A stretch of DNA of 64,000 bases from Veillonella tobetsuensis (GCF_001078375.1 NZ_BBXI01000021.1:62001-126000), one strand, 5' to 3'. Shown: positions 1 through 8,543, counted from the first letter of the stretch. Numbers and translations are program-made. The notes: a model not told the origin generated them from the letters alone.

Positions 1-677
1 ATTTGTTTTGCAAATACCTTTAAGCGATCACAAACTTCAGGTAGCCATTGTATCTTGTCGATAAGGTCACCGGTGATGACAACGCGGTTTGGGTGTTCTA
101 ATAGTGCTAATCGCAAGATTTCGTCAAAGTCATCTAGGTCGATGCTTGGCCCAATATGGATATCACTGAGTTGTACAATCTTATAGTCTGCAAGTCCTGA
201 CGGTAGATTGGTATAACCAAAGCTTTCATGGGTTACAACGATTTCTCGTTGTCCTTCATAGGCAGCATAACCAGCACCACCCATGGCAGCCAAAGGTAAA
301 AGGGTACCTACGGTTCTAAAGAAAGCTCGGCGCCCAGTCCGTTCTTCGACGGGAACCTTATGGGAGATGCGGTTTACCAGTGCATAGATCAAGGCCAATA
401 CAATGAAAACTGGTATACACAAGAATATGGCGAATACTACGCCATAGCTTTCCGTTCTAAACAAGTTAAGCCATTCATACCATGGTGTGCCGTATAGATC
501 AACTTGGTATAAGAAATAGTATCGCACCGCGCAGAACCAACCAGCGACTACCAAAATATAGGCCAGCCATGCAGGCCATAGTTTTTTCGGTTTCCATAAA
601 TAGAGGTACAATCCCCAAAAGCCTAGAAAGGCTATGGCTAGCACCACGAGAAACACAGTATTTATAATTAATTGCAT
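1..677 (-). CDS. Membrane-anchored metallophosphoesterase (3' end outside window)
   Basis: Partial gene: the start lies at 677 and the reading frame runs off the left edge. The start is supported by TAGGAGCG just upstream of ATG. The N-terminus shows several hydrophobic stretches (roughly residues 4-20, 25-45 and 68-90), then a short basic segment and a calcineurin-like phosphoesterase domain. That domain contains the metal-binding motifs QLSDIHIG and VITGDLID. This arrangement matches YkuE/YaeI-type membrane phosphoesterases, which act on phosphorylated lipids or related substrates at the membrane. The substrate cannot be told from sequence. The C-terminal GNHD and GHxH motifs would lie outside the window. 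Confidence 0.8.
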   Translation of the reverse strand, partial: MQLIINTVFLVVLAIAFLGFWGLYLYLWKPKKLWPAWLAYILVVAGWFCAVRYYFLYQVDLYGTPWYEWLNLFRTESYGVVFAIFLCIPVFIVLALIYALVNRISHKVPVEERTGRRAFFRTVGTLLPLAAMGGAGYAAYEGQREIVVTHESFGYTNLPSGLADYKIVQLSDIHIGPSIDLDDFDEILRLALLEHPNRVVITGDLIDKIQWLPEVCDRLKVFAKQ

Positions 678-746
678 ATACGCTCCTAACTGTATATCAA
701 GTAATGGCTAATACATTGAGATAAAATCAGTGTTCGTCTCATAAAT

Positions 747-1847
747 TTATTCTACAATAGGACATAATTCTGTCAATTTACCATGAGGTCCCGCCCAAGC
801 ATAATCGGCGAATTCCTCCCGTTTGATAAGCATCCAATCCTTCGGTAATTGCTTTTGTATCGTTTCAATTGATGTATGGTCTCCAGTATACTGCAAATCG
901 CCTCGAAAGGCCTTCATAAACCATTTGCGATGAGAAAATACATGAGTTAATTCTTTCACAATAACCGGTTGCAAGGATAGTTCAAATCCCAACATTCCTA
1001 CAAGTTCTGTTACCCCAGATTCTGCCGCATCATAGGAATCCGCATTTTCTACAGATGGAAATTCCCACATGGAACGCAACAGGCCTCGATTAGGGCGTTT
1101 ATGTAGTAAATAATAGTCACCATAGCTGAGGATGCCTACAAAAACAGGCACATCTACAACCTTTGTTTTCTTGATACGCACAGGCAATTGATCGGTTACA
1201 TTATGTTGGTACGCATGACATATATTGACGATAGGGCACTCACCGCAGCGTGGCGTCTTAGGGATACATACGGCTGAACCAAAGTCCATCAAGGCTTGGT
1301 TAAAATCGCCTGGTCTATCATGAGGTAACGTATCCTCTACAATAGCAGTTATGGCCTTCTTGCCCTTTGTACCCAAAATATCATCGAATATGCCGTACAA
1401 ACGAGCATAGATACGTAACACATTGCCATCAACAGCTACCTCTGGTTCGCCATAGGCCATGGATAGCACAGCACCTGCCGTATAGGAGCCTACGCCTTTT
1501 AGAGATTCCATTTCCTTCCGATTATGAGGCACAACACCACCATAATTATTCACCACATCTTGTACGCCTAGGCGTAGATTCCGAGCACGGCTATAATAAC
1601 CAAGGCCTTGCCAAGCGTGGACCACTTCATCTTCGGATGCCTTTGCCAACTCTTCTAATGTAGGAAACAAACGCATCCAGTTGTCATAATAGGGCTTCAT
1701 CGCCTCAATGCGGGTCTGTTGGCTCATCACCTCAGACACCCATACCTTATAAGGGTCGCCGCAGTCACGCCACGGCAAATCCCGCTTATTCACATCATAC
1801 CACGCCAACAACTGTGGCACCCACTTGGGGTTATTCATCTCTTTCAT
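747..1847 (-). CDS. mutY: A/G-specific adenine DNA glycosylase
   Basis: MutY removes adenine mispaired with 8-oxoguanine, starting base-excision repair of oxidative damage. Residues about 30-215 form the HhH-GPD glycosylase: the helix-hairpin-helix reads LKGVGSYTAGAVLSMAYG and is followed by VDGNV with the catalytic Asp. The 4Fe-4S cluster motif is C-x6-C-x2-C-x5-C (CIPKTPRCGECPIVNIC). The C-terminal third is the NUDIX-like domain that reads 8-oxoG. The length of 366 aa is normal for the family. The start at 1847 follows GAGGAACT; a second Met lies three codons in. A NUDIX hydrolase of the same strand sits just upstream, a plausible partner in oxidised-nucleotide defence. Confidence 0.95.
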   Translation of the reverse strand: MKEMNNPKWVPQLLAWYDVNKRDLPWRDCGDPYKVWVSEVMSQQTRIEAMKPYYDNWMRLFPTLEELAKASEDEVVHAWQGLGYYSRARNLRLGVQDVVNNYGGVVPHNRKEMESLKGVGSYTAGAVLSMAYGEPEVAVDGNVLRIYARLYGIFDDILGTKGKKAITAIVEDTLPHDRPGDFNQALMDFGSAVCIPKTPRCGECPIVNICHAYQHNVTDQLPVRIKKTKVVDVPVFVGILSYGDYYLLHKRPNRGLLRSMWEFPSVENADSYDAAESGVTELVGMLGFELSLQPVIVKELTHVFSHRKWFMKAFRGDLQYTGDHTSIETIQKQLPKDWMLIKREEFADYAWAGPHGKLTELCPIVE

Positions 1848-1868
1848 AGTTCCTCAATATAGGTGTAT

Positions 1869-1893
1869 GTGAAAGCACTACCTATACTTTCAC
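1869..1893. repeat. Inverted GTGAAAG/CTTTCAC pair upstream of mutY
   Basis: GTGAAAG (1869-1875) and CTTTCAC (1887-1893) form a perfect 7-bp inverted repeat with an 11-bp spacer, between mutY and the NUDIX gene. The same heptamer recurs in many other gaps of this window. Its function is unknown; it may be an operator. Confidence 0.4.
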
Positions 1894-1899
1894 TACACT

Positions 1900-2421
1900 C
1901 TATTCATTAATATATACATCAATACGGGCCAACAGTTCACTTTCCATGACTGTGTCGACCTCTGTTAAACGCATGTCCTCAACATGACTGTTATCTGGAC
2001 CAAAACGGATAGGCCCTTTCAACAACTTGCCCTCTAATAGCATAGGAAGCCACGTACGGTCCCCTTCCCACATATGCTCATAAGGGACATCGGCCAATGT
2101 AAACCAATGCGGCTCCATCTCGTCTGATTCAATGGGGTTTACATCGGTAACACGCACAAAATATACATAGCCCACATGGGTTAAACTTTCATCATAAGGA
2201 AACTGAAAGTCAAAAAGGGCGACGCATTCTAGATTAGACGCATCAACGCGTATGCCTGATTCCTCATATAATTCGCGCACAGCGCATTGGCGAAAGCTTT
2301 CACCAGCATTGATTTTACCGCCAAATCCATTATATTTATCAGCGCCAAAGCCGCGTTTCTTTCGGCCCAGCAAAATTCTATGTTGTTCGTCTATGGGAAA
2401 TACCAAGGTTGTAGGTTTCAT
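1900..2421 (-). CDS. NUDIX hydrolase, MutT/MTH1-like
   Basis: The NUDIX box is complete: GGKINAGESFRQCAVRELYEES matches Gx5Ex7REUxEExGU, at about residues 34-56. The family hydrolyses nucleoside diphosphate derivatives. The start of the domain (ILLGRKKRGFGADKYNGFGGKI) resembles MTH1-type 8-oxo-dGTP or 2-hydroxy-dATP diphosphatases rather than generic NUDIX enzymes. A role in cleaning oxidised nucleotides fits the mutY neighbour on the same strand 50 bp downstream. The start at 2421 has AGGAGGTCAT directly ahead. The exact substrate is inferred. Confidence 0.8.
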   Translation of the reverse strand: MKPTTLVFPIDEQHRILLGRKKRGFGADKYNGFGGKINAGESFRQCAVRELYEESGIRVDASNLECVALFDFQFPYDESLTHVGYVYFVRVTDVNPIESDEMEPHWFTLADVPYEHMWEGDRTWLPMLLEGKLLKGPIRFGPDNSHVEDMRLTEVDTVMESELLARIDVYINE

Positions 2422-2530
2422 ATGACCTCCTATAATTTGGTAAAGATTATAAATATATTATACCATTATTTCATGTGTAGTACTGTCATTTATGGTATGA
2501 TTAAAGATATGAGATGAAAGGAGGCGCACC

Positions 2531-3301
2531 ATGAACGAACCACTTATATTTGACATTGCACTAGGGCGTACAAAGCCTGTAAATATGCGTGACGCAAGTG
2601 TGCGCTGTCCATTCTGCGACCGGTCAAATTTAACAGATATTCTGGCTCAAGATGGTCATATCATATGGCTCATGAATAAATACCCAGTTCTCAAGGATAC
2701 ATGGCCTACGGTTATTATCGAAACAGAAGGCGATCAAGGGGAATTATCTACCCTCTCTCTCGACGAAGCAACACGTATTATTCAATTTGGCATGGATAAA
2801 TGGCATGAAACAATTAGCACCAAAGAATTTGAATCCGTTCTATTCTTTAAAAATCACGGCCCCATGTCTGGCGGTTCTATACGCCACCCACATAGCCAGA
2901 TTATAGGCCTACGCACCTATGATTATCACGAGGATATTACCGTTGAAAACATGAACGGCTGGTTGTTACACGAAGATCAGGATATTCGCATTACCTTATC
3001 CAAACACCCTATTATAGGATTCTTTGAATATAATTTACGTTTTAAACCAGATACACCTGCTAAATCTATTACCATGCGTTTACAACAAACTGTGCGCTAC
3101 GTACTAGATAGCTTAGCAAAATATTCCCAGTCTTATAACTATTTCTTCTACCAACTAGAGGACGGTTACGAATATATCAAGGTAATTCCTCGCTATATTA
3201 CAACGCCGCTCTACGTGGGCTATAAAATTCCACAAACATGCAACGATGAACGAGCTGCTAAGATTTTGCGGAATATTACCCCCTATTTTGAATTAAAATA
3301 A
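2531..3301 (+). CDS. GalT-like (DUF4931-type) nucleotidyltransferase-related protein
   Basis: The 256-aa protein has an N-terminal CPFC zinc-knuckle-like motif near residue 27. Around residue 121 it has an HIT-like active-site motif, SIRHPHSQIIGL, as in galactose-1-phosphate uridylyltransferases. It is shorter than true GalT and probably belongs to the DUF4931 group, whose substrate is not established. AAAGGAGG precedes the ATG. It heads a plus-strand run with a metallophosphoesterase and a small orphan gene, so these three may be co-transcribed. Nucleotide or sugar-phosphate transfer is inference. Confidence 0.6.
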   Translation: MNEPLIFDIALGRTKPVNMRDASVRCPFCDRSNLTDILAQDGHIIWLMNKYPVLKDTWPTVIIETEGDQGELSTLSLDEATRIIQFGMDKWHETISTKEFESVLFFKNHGPMSGGSIRHPHSQIIGLRTYDYHEDITVENMNGWLLHEDQDIRITLSKHPIIGFFEYNLRFKPDTPAKSITMRLQQTVRYVLDSLAKYSQSYNYFFYQLEDGYEYIKVIPRYITTPLYVGYKIPQTCNDERAAKILRNITPYFELK

Positions 3302-3342
3302 GAGTTCTCTACTACGAGTTCCGTAGGTTAGAGGACTCTAGT
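3302..3342 (+). other. Intra-operonic hairpin
   Basis: AGAGTTCTCTA and TAGAGGACTCT can form a stem with one mismatch pair and an 18-nt loop between the GalT-like gene and the phosphoesterase. No U-tract follows, so it may be an mRNA processing or stability element rather than a terminator. Confidence 0.35.
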
Positions 3343-3352
3343 AAGGATATAT

Positions 3353-4162
3353 ATGAACATTTACGCCATTGGAGACCTTCATCTATCAGGTAATCCACCT
3401 ACTAAGCCGATGAACATATTCGGTCCCCACTGGGACAATCATTGGCAACGTATAAAAGAACATTGGCTCACCACCGTCACCGATGAGGACATTATCTTTC
3501 TTGTTGGTGATATGAGCTGGGCTTTGCGCCTCGATGAAGCGCTTTATGACCTCAAGGAAATCGCTAGCCTTCCGGGCCAAAAATTTATGATTCGTGGCAA
3601 CCACGATTATTGGTGGTCCTCTGTCAACAAAATGAAAAATGCCATGGGCGATGCTATAACCTTTTTACAAGGCCACGGTACTGCCCGTATCATCAATCTC
3701 ACCACTCAGGTTAATGCTTTAACTGGTGAAAGCCAGTCTACCGAACATCAATGTATCTTAGCCTTTGGTGGCACCCGCGGATATATTTGTCCTGATGATG
3801 CTAGCTTTGAACCGGATACAGATCAATCTATCTATGACAGAGAAGTTATGCGTACCGAAGCGGCATTGCAGGAAATGGAACACGCTATCCAAGCGTTGCA
3901 AAAGGAACACGGTGAAACAGAGAATACAGATGAGCCACTACCTGTAACACGTATTTTACTGTTACATTATCCACCATTCAACGAAAACAACGCCCCATCA
4001 GGCTTTACAGACCTCATGGAGCGCTATCATGTAGATATATGTATATTTGGCCATTTACACGACCAAATTTCATTCAAACGAATCCCAACTACATACGGAA
4101 ATACTAAATTAGAACTCGTTTCTGCAGACTATGCAGAATTTAAAATACAAAAAATACTGTAA
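3353..4162 (+). CDS. Calcineurin-like metallophosphoesterase
   Basis: A soluble 269-aa phosphoesterase with the full set of dimetal motifs: AIGDLHLS (residues 5-12), VGDMSWA, RGNHDYWW near residue 80, LLLHYPP and FGHLHDQ near residue 235. It has no signal peptide or membrane segment, so it is cytoplasmic. It belongs to the YkuE/Icc-type superfamily; the substrate is not predictable. The AAGG ahead of ATATATATG supports the start. It lies 51 bp after the GalT-like gene in the same direction. Confidence 0.85.
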   Translation: MNIYAIGDLHLSGNPPTKPMNIFGPHWDNHWQRIKEHWLTTVTDEDIIFLVGDMSWALRLDEALYDLKEIASLPGQKFMIRGNHDYWWSSVNKMKNAMGDAITFLQGHGTARIINLTTQVNALTGESQSTEHQCILAFGGTRGYICPDDASFEPDTDQSIYDREVMRTEAALQEMEHAIQALQKEHGETENTDEPLPVTRILLLHYPPFNENNAPSGFTDLMERYHVDICIFGHLHDQISFKRIPTTYGNTKLELVSADYAEFKIQKIL

Positions 4163-4232
4163 TCAAGATTCTTATGTTACATCATATGTGAAACATTGAG
4201 ATTTATAAATACAATACGATATAAGGAGCATT

Positions 4233-4463
4233 ATGAGTCGCATTCATAAAGAGCATTTACAAGCAGGCTATATCTTCGGCGATACAATCAATCAAGAATA
4301 TATCTATTTGCCATCCGGCGAGGTAGGCACAGACCATCCATTGGCGGTCCTCGAAACGCCTACAAAACGAGAGGACCTTACATTGGATGAAGCGGTTCAT
4401 ATGATTGATACGCTAACATTAAAACGTTGTAGCCACCCTACATTAGGTAAAAAATCATTTTAA
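4233..4463 (+). CDS. Small uncharacterised protein
   Basis: A 76-aa soluble, acidic/histidine-containing protein with a good ribosome binding site (AAGGAGCATT). I do not recognise the family. No membrane segment or signal peptide is visible. The body has a central SGEVGTDHPLAVLETP stretch. It follows the phosphoesterase by 70 bp and may be the last gene of that operon. Confidence 0.6.
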   Translation: MSRIHKEHLQAGYIFGDTINQEYIYLPSGEVGTDHPLAVLETPTKREDLTLDEAVHMIDTLTLKRCSHPTLGKKSF

Positions 4464-4534
4464 TAACAAAAGGGAATTACAAATAGATGTTGGGTTGAGG
4501 TGATGCCATTTCTTGGGATGATTTGCATAACTAT

Positions 4535-4592
4535 GACAAATTATCTTTTAATATTTGGGATTAAAGTACCAACACGTTTTGTCCTATAACCC
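4535..4592. repeat. Short intergenic element shared with 22.69 kb
   Basis: The segment contains TTTTGTCCTATAACCC (4577-4592), present in inverted form at 22691-22706, and both sites sit near AAATTATCT and TAATATTTGGG. On the minus strand it can fold as an imperfect hairpin (GGGTTATAGGAC against GTACTTTAATCCC). It could be a minor dispersed repeat or the weak terminator of the gene ending at 4613. Confidence 0.3.
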
Positions 4593-4612
4593 GAGAAAAC
4601 CTCCATCCTAGC

Positions 4613-5515
4613 TCATCGACTTATAATGAAATTAGCCTGACTATTAATTACATCTTGAAAATGACTTAATAGTTGTTCATCATAATCCGTATTTATATAT
4701 TTGATATTCAGATAGCCCTTTCTTTTCTCTTTTAGACTTAATTCTACAAACTTTACTTGTTTTAAATCTAAATAAAAGATTGAAAATGTAGAGGCATTAA
4801 CACCGTACTTTAAACTATCTAAAAAACCAGATGTACTAATTAGTTCAGGATTAGATGTATTCGGTAAAACTTGAACTATAGCAATATTATCTACAATGCC
4901 TTTAATCCCTAAACGTCTAGAAAATAAATTATGAATTTCAACGTTCAAATAATCTACATAAAATCTATCATTAGAAAATAAGTTTTGAGCCGGCCAGCTA
5001 TTATACACTAAATATTCATTAGTTATAATACTACTATAATCAGCCGCTAAATCTAATCTTATTAGATCTGCAGTTTCTAAATTCAATTGATAAAATCCAT
5101 TAGATGTATTAAAAACTATAGTATTTTTATCATTCCATACTTGATAAATGCTATAGTTTTTGCCAGTATATATATGATATTTTTGAATTTTATCACTAGA
5201 AGTATTTATTAAATACCAATCTACATGTATACCATTGCGTACTTTTTGAATAAAAAACAAGTTACTTTTAGACCAGAATACATCAGTTATTATATTATCT
5301 GCATTTGATTTTATTGGTGAGATATCGAAAATATATTGTCTATTTATATTTTGTGAATCATAAAATACCACATTTTTATCAATAACCACTATAGATCCTT
5401 TATATTGATTCTCATGTTTATCACAAAATATATTACTTACTACTAAAAATAGTATCAAAATCAGTAAACCTATTAAAACTAAAACCCCACCCAAGCGTAA
5501 GCATTTATATATCAT
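4613..5515 (-). CDS. Uncharacterised membrane-anchored extracytoplasmic protein
   Basis: A 300-aa protein with one strong N-terminal hydrophobic helix (residues 10-29). The rest is polar and rich in Asn, Tyr and Ile, with repeated beta-strand-like blocks such as VVIDKNVVFYDS and YLVYNS that suggest a beta-propeller-like fold. I do not recognise the family. The start follows AAGGTAGAATAA. It belongs to an AT-rich cluster of orphan minus-strand genes (4.6-6.5 kb) whose composition differs from the flanking genes, which suggests acquired DNA. Confidence 0.55.
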   Translation of the reverse strand: MIYKCLRLGGVLVLIGLLILILFLVVSNIFCDKHENQYKGSIVVIDKNVVFYDSQNINRQYIFDISPIKSNADNIITDVFWSKSNLFFIQKVRNGIHVDWYLINTSSDKIQKYHIYTGKNYSIYQVWNDKNTIVFNTSNGFYQLNLETADLIRLDLAADYSSIITNEYLVYNSWPAQNLFSNDRFYVDYLNVEIHNLFSRRLGIKGIVDNIAIVQVLPNTSNPELISTSGFLDSLKYGVNASTFSIFYLDLKQVKFVELSLKEKRKGYLNIKYINTDYDEQLLSHFQDVINSQANFIISR

Positions 5516-5573
5516 TTATTCTACCTTGTTCCATACGAAGCCATTGTCACACCTACATCAAATGACTTCCCAA

Positions 5574-5867
5574 TTATACTATTAATAGTTCGATAAAAAC
5601 ATTAGTCTCATAATCATGTCCAACAATACGATTCTTGCTTATTTCATTCCAGTCTATATTTTGTTTTGAAAGTATCCCTTTAACATCGTCAATTGTAAGA
5701 GAGTCATACGTAATTTCAAGACTATTATTTTGAGCTGCTCTACCAGATGCATAATACTTTTCATTTACTTTTTTCAAGGATATAGTTTCTAATTTTTGCT
5801 CATACAATTGAAGACTTTGCATTTGCTCTGGCCTTTTAATATACGAATAAAGCTGAATGTTCTCCAT
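5574..5867 (-). CDS. Uncharacterised 97-aa protein, possibly the 3' part of a frameshifted gene
   Basis: The ATG at 5867 comes directly after an in-frame TAA and has no convincing ribosome binding site. Immediately upstream, another frame is open for about 38 codons (5830-5946). It overlaps this start and contains the peptide IGDKRPSGFGFSYSING. A single frameshift would fuse it to this ORF (ENIQLYSYIKRPEQ). Either this is a short independent gene or the surviving C-terminal part of a broken one. No family recognised. Confidence 0.4.
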   Translation of the reverse strand: MENIQLYSYIKRPEQMQSLQLYEQKLETISLKKVNEKYYASGRAAQNNSLEITYDSLTIDDVKGILSKQNIDWNEISKNRIVGHDYETNVFIELLIV

Positions 5868-5946
5868 TTATACTATAGGAAAACCCAAATCCAGATGGTC
5901 GTTTGTCGCCAATTCTAATGACCTCTATTGCTACAGACACGACATT
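5830..5946 (-). pseudogene. Open fragment that continues into the 97-aa ORF after a frameshift
   Basis: On the minus strand this frame runs from a stop near 5944 to TAA at 5830-5832. It reads VVSVAIEVIRIGDKRPSG followed by FGFSYSINGEHSALFVY. It has no clear start signal of its own, though a GTG is present. Its end overlaps the next ORF in a different frame, which is consistent with an ancestral longer gene disrupted by a one-base change. Confidence 0.3.
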
Positions 5947-6022
5947 CTTTCTTTTTTATAGTAGGCCCTCTAGTTAAAAGTAATCTACTAAATAAAGGGT
6001 ATATTAATCAAAACCAATTTAA

Positions 6023-6454
6023 TTATAAATGCAATAGTTCTAACCAATTATTACGTGCTAACACTACAATATATCCATCATTTAATGGATCCTTTGTTAC
6101 ATATACTCTATATAATTCATTTTCATATACATAACGATTCTTAGTTTGGTCAACTAACGTCCAATTCCCACTTATAGGTTTTATTGATTTTATATCTTTA
6201 TGTAATGAATCTTTCCTTATTTTAATTGCTAAGCCTTTTGATAAAAGAGTTCTTCTGTTCGCCTCATATACTTCACTAGTAATCATGTATTGTTCTCGAG
6301 GAAAATATGCATTTAAAGCTTGCGTCAGTTCTACTCTAGACTGCTCAACTTTATCATTATAAAAAAAATTGTAGCTTAATCCACAAATTAGCCATATAAA
6401 AGAGCAGCCTAAAAATAAGTACCAAAAAACAGAGTAAATTGTTTTTAACTTCAT
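6023..6454 (-). CDS. Uncharacterised small membrane protein
   Basis: The start at 6454 (MKLKTIYSVFW) is preferred over an upstream Met because AAAGGA lies 9 nt before it. The 143-aa product has a single hydrophobic segment at about residues 6-28. An extracytoplasmic domain of about 110 residues follows, with alternating strands (YVYENELYRVYVTKDPLNDG). No family recognised. It is part of the AT-rich orphan cluster and may be exported as a type II membrane protein. Confidence 0.5.
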   Translation of the reverse strand: MKLKTIYSVFWYLFLGCSFIWLICGLSYNFFYNDKVEQSRVELTQALNAYFPREQYMITSEVYEANRRTLLSKGLAIKIRKDSLHKDIKSIKPISGNWTLVDQTKNRYVYENELYRVYVTKDPLNDGYIVVLARNNWLELLHL

Positions 6455-6573
6455 CACTAAAAGTCCTTTATATTGCATACTGTTACATACTGTTTTTAAT
6501 AATAATAAATAATCATAAATTCATTTGTAAATATCCATTTTTCTATAAGCATTTCATTGATCATTGTAACTTC

Positions 6574-7548
6574 TTATCCTAAGAACCCACCATGCCCCAT
6601 ACAGATACAATCTTCTTTTGTAATTTTATCGTCTGCGATGAGCCGTGGCACGATTTCATCAAAGGCCGTTGGTTTGCTAAACAATACACCGCCTGGTACG
6701 CCTAAAATTGGTGTGCCATCAGCACAGTATGCAATGCACACCATAGAGCCTGGCAGTACAGGTAATCCGTATGTCACTACGCGATCTGCGTAGCGTTTAA
6801 TGGCGCCTGGTGTTAAATCATCAGGATCTACGCTCATACCGCCGGTACAGAATATAATGTCTACACCCGCTGCTTTCACCTTATCGATGGCTGCCACAAT
6901 GTCGTCCGTGTTATCTGTTACGATTTCATGGGCGATTTTTTTCACCCCAAATTCTGCACAACGTTCTTCGATAATAGGTGTAAACGCATCTTTAATGTGT
7001 CCTTCAAATACTTCAGAACCTGTTGTAACGATGCCCATTGTTTTGCGCACGAATGGCTTAATAGTTAAGATAGGTCCACCTATTTTTTGAGCCTCTGTTA
7101 TTTGTTGTTCTTCTAGCAATAATGGAATACAACGCATACCGGCGATTTTATCGCCTGCTTTTACGGGCGTATTATTCAATTTTGTAACGATGGTCAATTC
7201 GCCGATGCTATTGATAGCGTATAGTTTATCTACATCGACCTTGAGTAGACCATCTACATCGGCGATGGCCTCAATTTTACCTTGTGCCATAGGACCATCG
7301 TGCATATGGTCACCCTTTGCGATAGTATACAAGGCACGGGCCACGTCTTCTTCGTGGAGGAAACCTTCATCTTCTGGTTCCATCACATAAATATGTTCTT
7401 TACCAAGATCGAGTAATTTTGGCACATCTGCTTCTGTAATCACATGGCCGCGGCGAAATGGCGTATCCTTCACCTCGCCGATAACAATGCGTACAATATC
7501 GTGTACCAAAGCATGCCCCACAGCATCTTGTACGTTTATTTCTTTCAT
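6574..7548 (-). CDS. Molybdopterin-binding (MoCF domain) protein
   Basis: A 324-aa protein. The N-terminal half contains a MoeA-like beta region with HALVHDIVRI and RRGHVITEADVP. The C-terminal half is a MoaB/MogA-type MoCF_biosynth domain with VTTGSEVFEGHIKD and FCTGGMSVDPDDLTPGAI. It resembles MoeA-related proteins that bind molybdopterin but lacks the full MoeA length of about 400 aa. A role in molybdenum cofactor handling is inferred; no other moa/moe genes are adjacent. AAAGG precedes the ATG. Confidence 0.75.
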   Translation of the reverse strand: MKEINVQDAVGHALVHDIVRIVIGEVKDTPFRRGHVITEADVPKLLDLGKEHIYVMEPEDEGFLHEEDVARALYTIAKGDHMHDGPMAQGKIEAIADVDGLLKVDVDKLYAINSIGELTIVTKLNNTPVKAGDKIAGMRCIPLLLEEQQITEAQKIGGPILTIKPFVRKTMGIVTTGSEVFEGHIKDAFTPIIEERCAEFGVKKIAHEIVTDNTDDIVAAIDKVKAAGVDIIFCTGGMSVDPDDLTPGAIKRYADRVVTYGLPVLPGSMVCIAYCADGTPILGVPGGVLFSKPTAFDEIVPRLIADDKITKEDCICMGHGGFLG

Positions 7549-7647
7549 AGTTTAACCTTTCAACATAGATTCTATTTTATGCATAGCAAACGTAATATAT
7601 GGTAATACATTTACTATATCATATGGATGATAGCGGCTAATATGCAT

Positions 7648-8025
7648 TTACGCACATACGAGTTTGGCAAACCACATACCGATGGCACAGAGTACTAAAC
7701 CTCCTAAAATTTGTACAGCACCATAGAATAGTACATCCCCAAAGTCACCAGCCGTCAATAATTGCAATAGTTCAAAGGCAAATGTGGAAAACGTCGTAAA
7801 AGCCCCAAGTCCACCAACGACCAAGAAAAACCGAACCCATTGAGGCCAATCAGGTCTACACAGATAGGCACCTAAGATGATGCCTATAATCAAACAACCG
7901 ATTAAATTAACTACAATCGTGCCAAATGGATACGGTCCTAACCGTGCCATTACCCATTCGCCTACCATCGATCGCGCTAGTGCTCCTAAGGCACCACCGC
8001 AGGCGATAGCCATATATTTTTCCAT
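7648..8025 (-). CDS. crcB: Fluoride ion channel CrcB/Fluc
   Basis: A 125-aa, four-helix membrane protein with the CrcB hallmarks: GGALGALARSMVGEW at the N-terminus, GTIVVNLIGC with the conserved Asn, and GGLGAFTTFSTFAFE. CrcB exports fluoride as a dual-topology dimer in the inner membrane. The start follows GGAGTACTATT. I saw no fluoride riboswitch consensus in the 80-bp leader. That leader instead holds a pair of 14-bp direct repeats shared with the divergent XRE gene. Confidence 0.93.
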   Translation of the reverse strand: MEKYMAIACGGALGALARSMVGEWVMARLGPYPFGTIVVNLIGCLIIGIILGAYLCRPDWPQWVRFFLVVGGLGAFTTFSTFAFELLQLLTAGDFGDVLFYGAVQILGGLVLCAIGMWFAKLVCA

Positions 8026-8055
8026 AATAGTACTCCATCACTTTAACGATTCGTG

Positions 8056-8089
8056 TAATTATCATATATACATAATAATTATCATATAT
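8056..8089. promoter_or_regulatory. Direct repeat operator candidate between crcB and the XRE gene
   Basis: TAATTATCATATAT occurs twice, at 8056-8069 and 8076-8089. The period is exactly 20 bp, so both copies face the same side of the helix. They lie in the divergent gap between crcB and the XRE regulator, a typical place for the regulator's own binding sites. Confidence 0.45.
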
Positions 8090-8159
8090 TACGTATTAGT
8101 CAACAATGTATTTGCTAAGTATACTAAAAGCACAAGGTAGGAATCGGAAAGGAGGTCGT

Positions 8160-8543
8160 ATGAAAGATCCTACACTTACAATGCCTGCCTACCGACGAAA
8201 TCATTATCAGGACCCAAAATTTCAGCAGCAGTATATGTGCTTGGGCCATAAAATATCTACGCTGCGCACGTCGATGGGCATTTCACAACGACAATTGGCC
8301 GATGTCGTGGGCATTAGCCGCAGCTATTTGAGCAAGTTAGAATGTGGACACGGTATTTCAGGTGTGTCCATCGAGGTGGTTTTTAAAATCGCCTATTGCC
8401 TCAACATTTCTATTAGTCAATTGCTACGTCTTCGTACGCAAGACTACAAATCCTGTAATAGACATCTTTCAAAGCATTATGAAAGAGTCGAATTTTTCCG
8501 ATTAGCACATCAGCGCTTTTTGGAACTTAAGAAAGAACTCTAG
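8160..8543 (+). CDS. XRE-family helix-turn-helix regulator
   Basis: The ATG at 8160 is chosen because AAAGGAGGTCGT directly precedes it; the frame is also open upstream. The 127-aa product has a Cro/C1-type HTH at about residues 35-90: LRTSMGISQRQLADVVGISR, then SYLSKLECGHG. A short basic helical tail follows. It has no ligand domain. It is divergent from crcB with a shared repeat-bearing promoter region, so it may control itself and crcB. Confidence 0.85.
   Translation: MKDPTLTMPAYRRNHYQDPKFQQQYMCLGHKISTLRTSMGISQRQLADVVGISRSYLSKLECGHGISGVSIEVVFKIAYCLNISISQLLRLRTQDYKSCNRHLSKHYERVEFFRLAHQRFLELKKEL

Noticed and set aside
5928-6134. 68-codon plus-strand ORF in the orphan islet
   Set aside because: It overlaps the 3' end of a minus-strand gene and the suspected frameshift fragment, and has no ribosome binding site.
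8026-8105. Possible fluoride riboswitch upstream of crcB
   Set aside because: I looked for the conserved GG.GATGG..CGCC pattern on the minus strand and found none in this short AT-rich gap.
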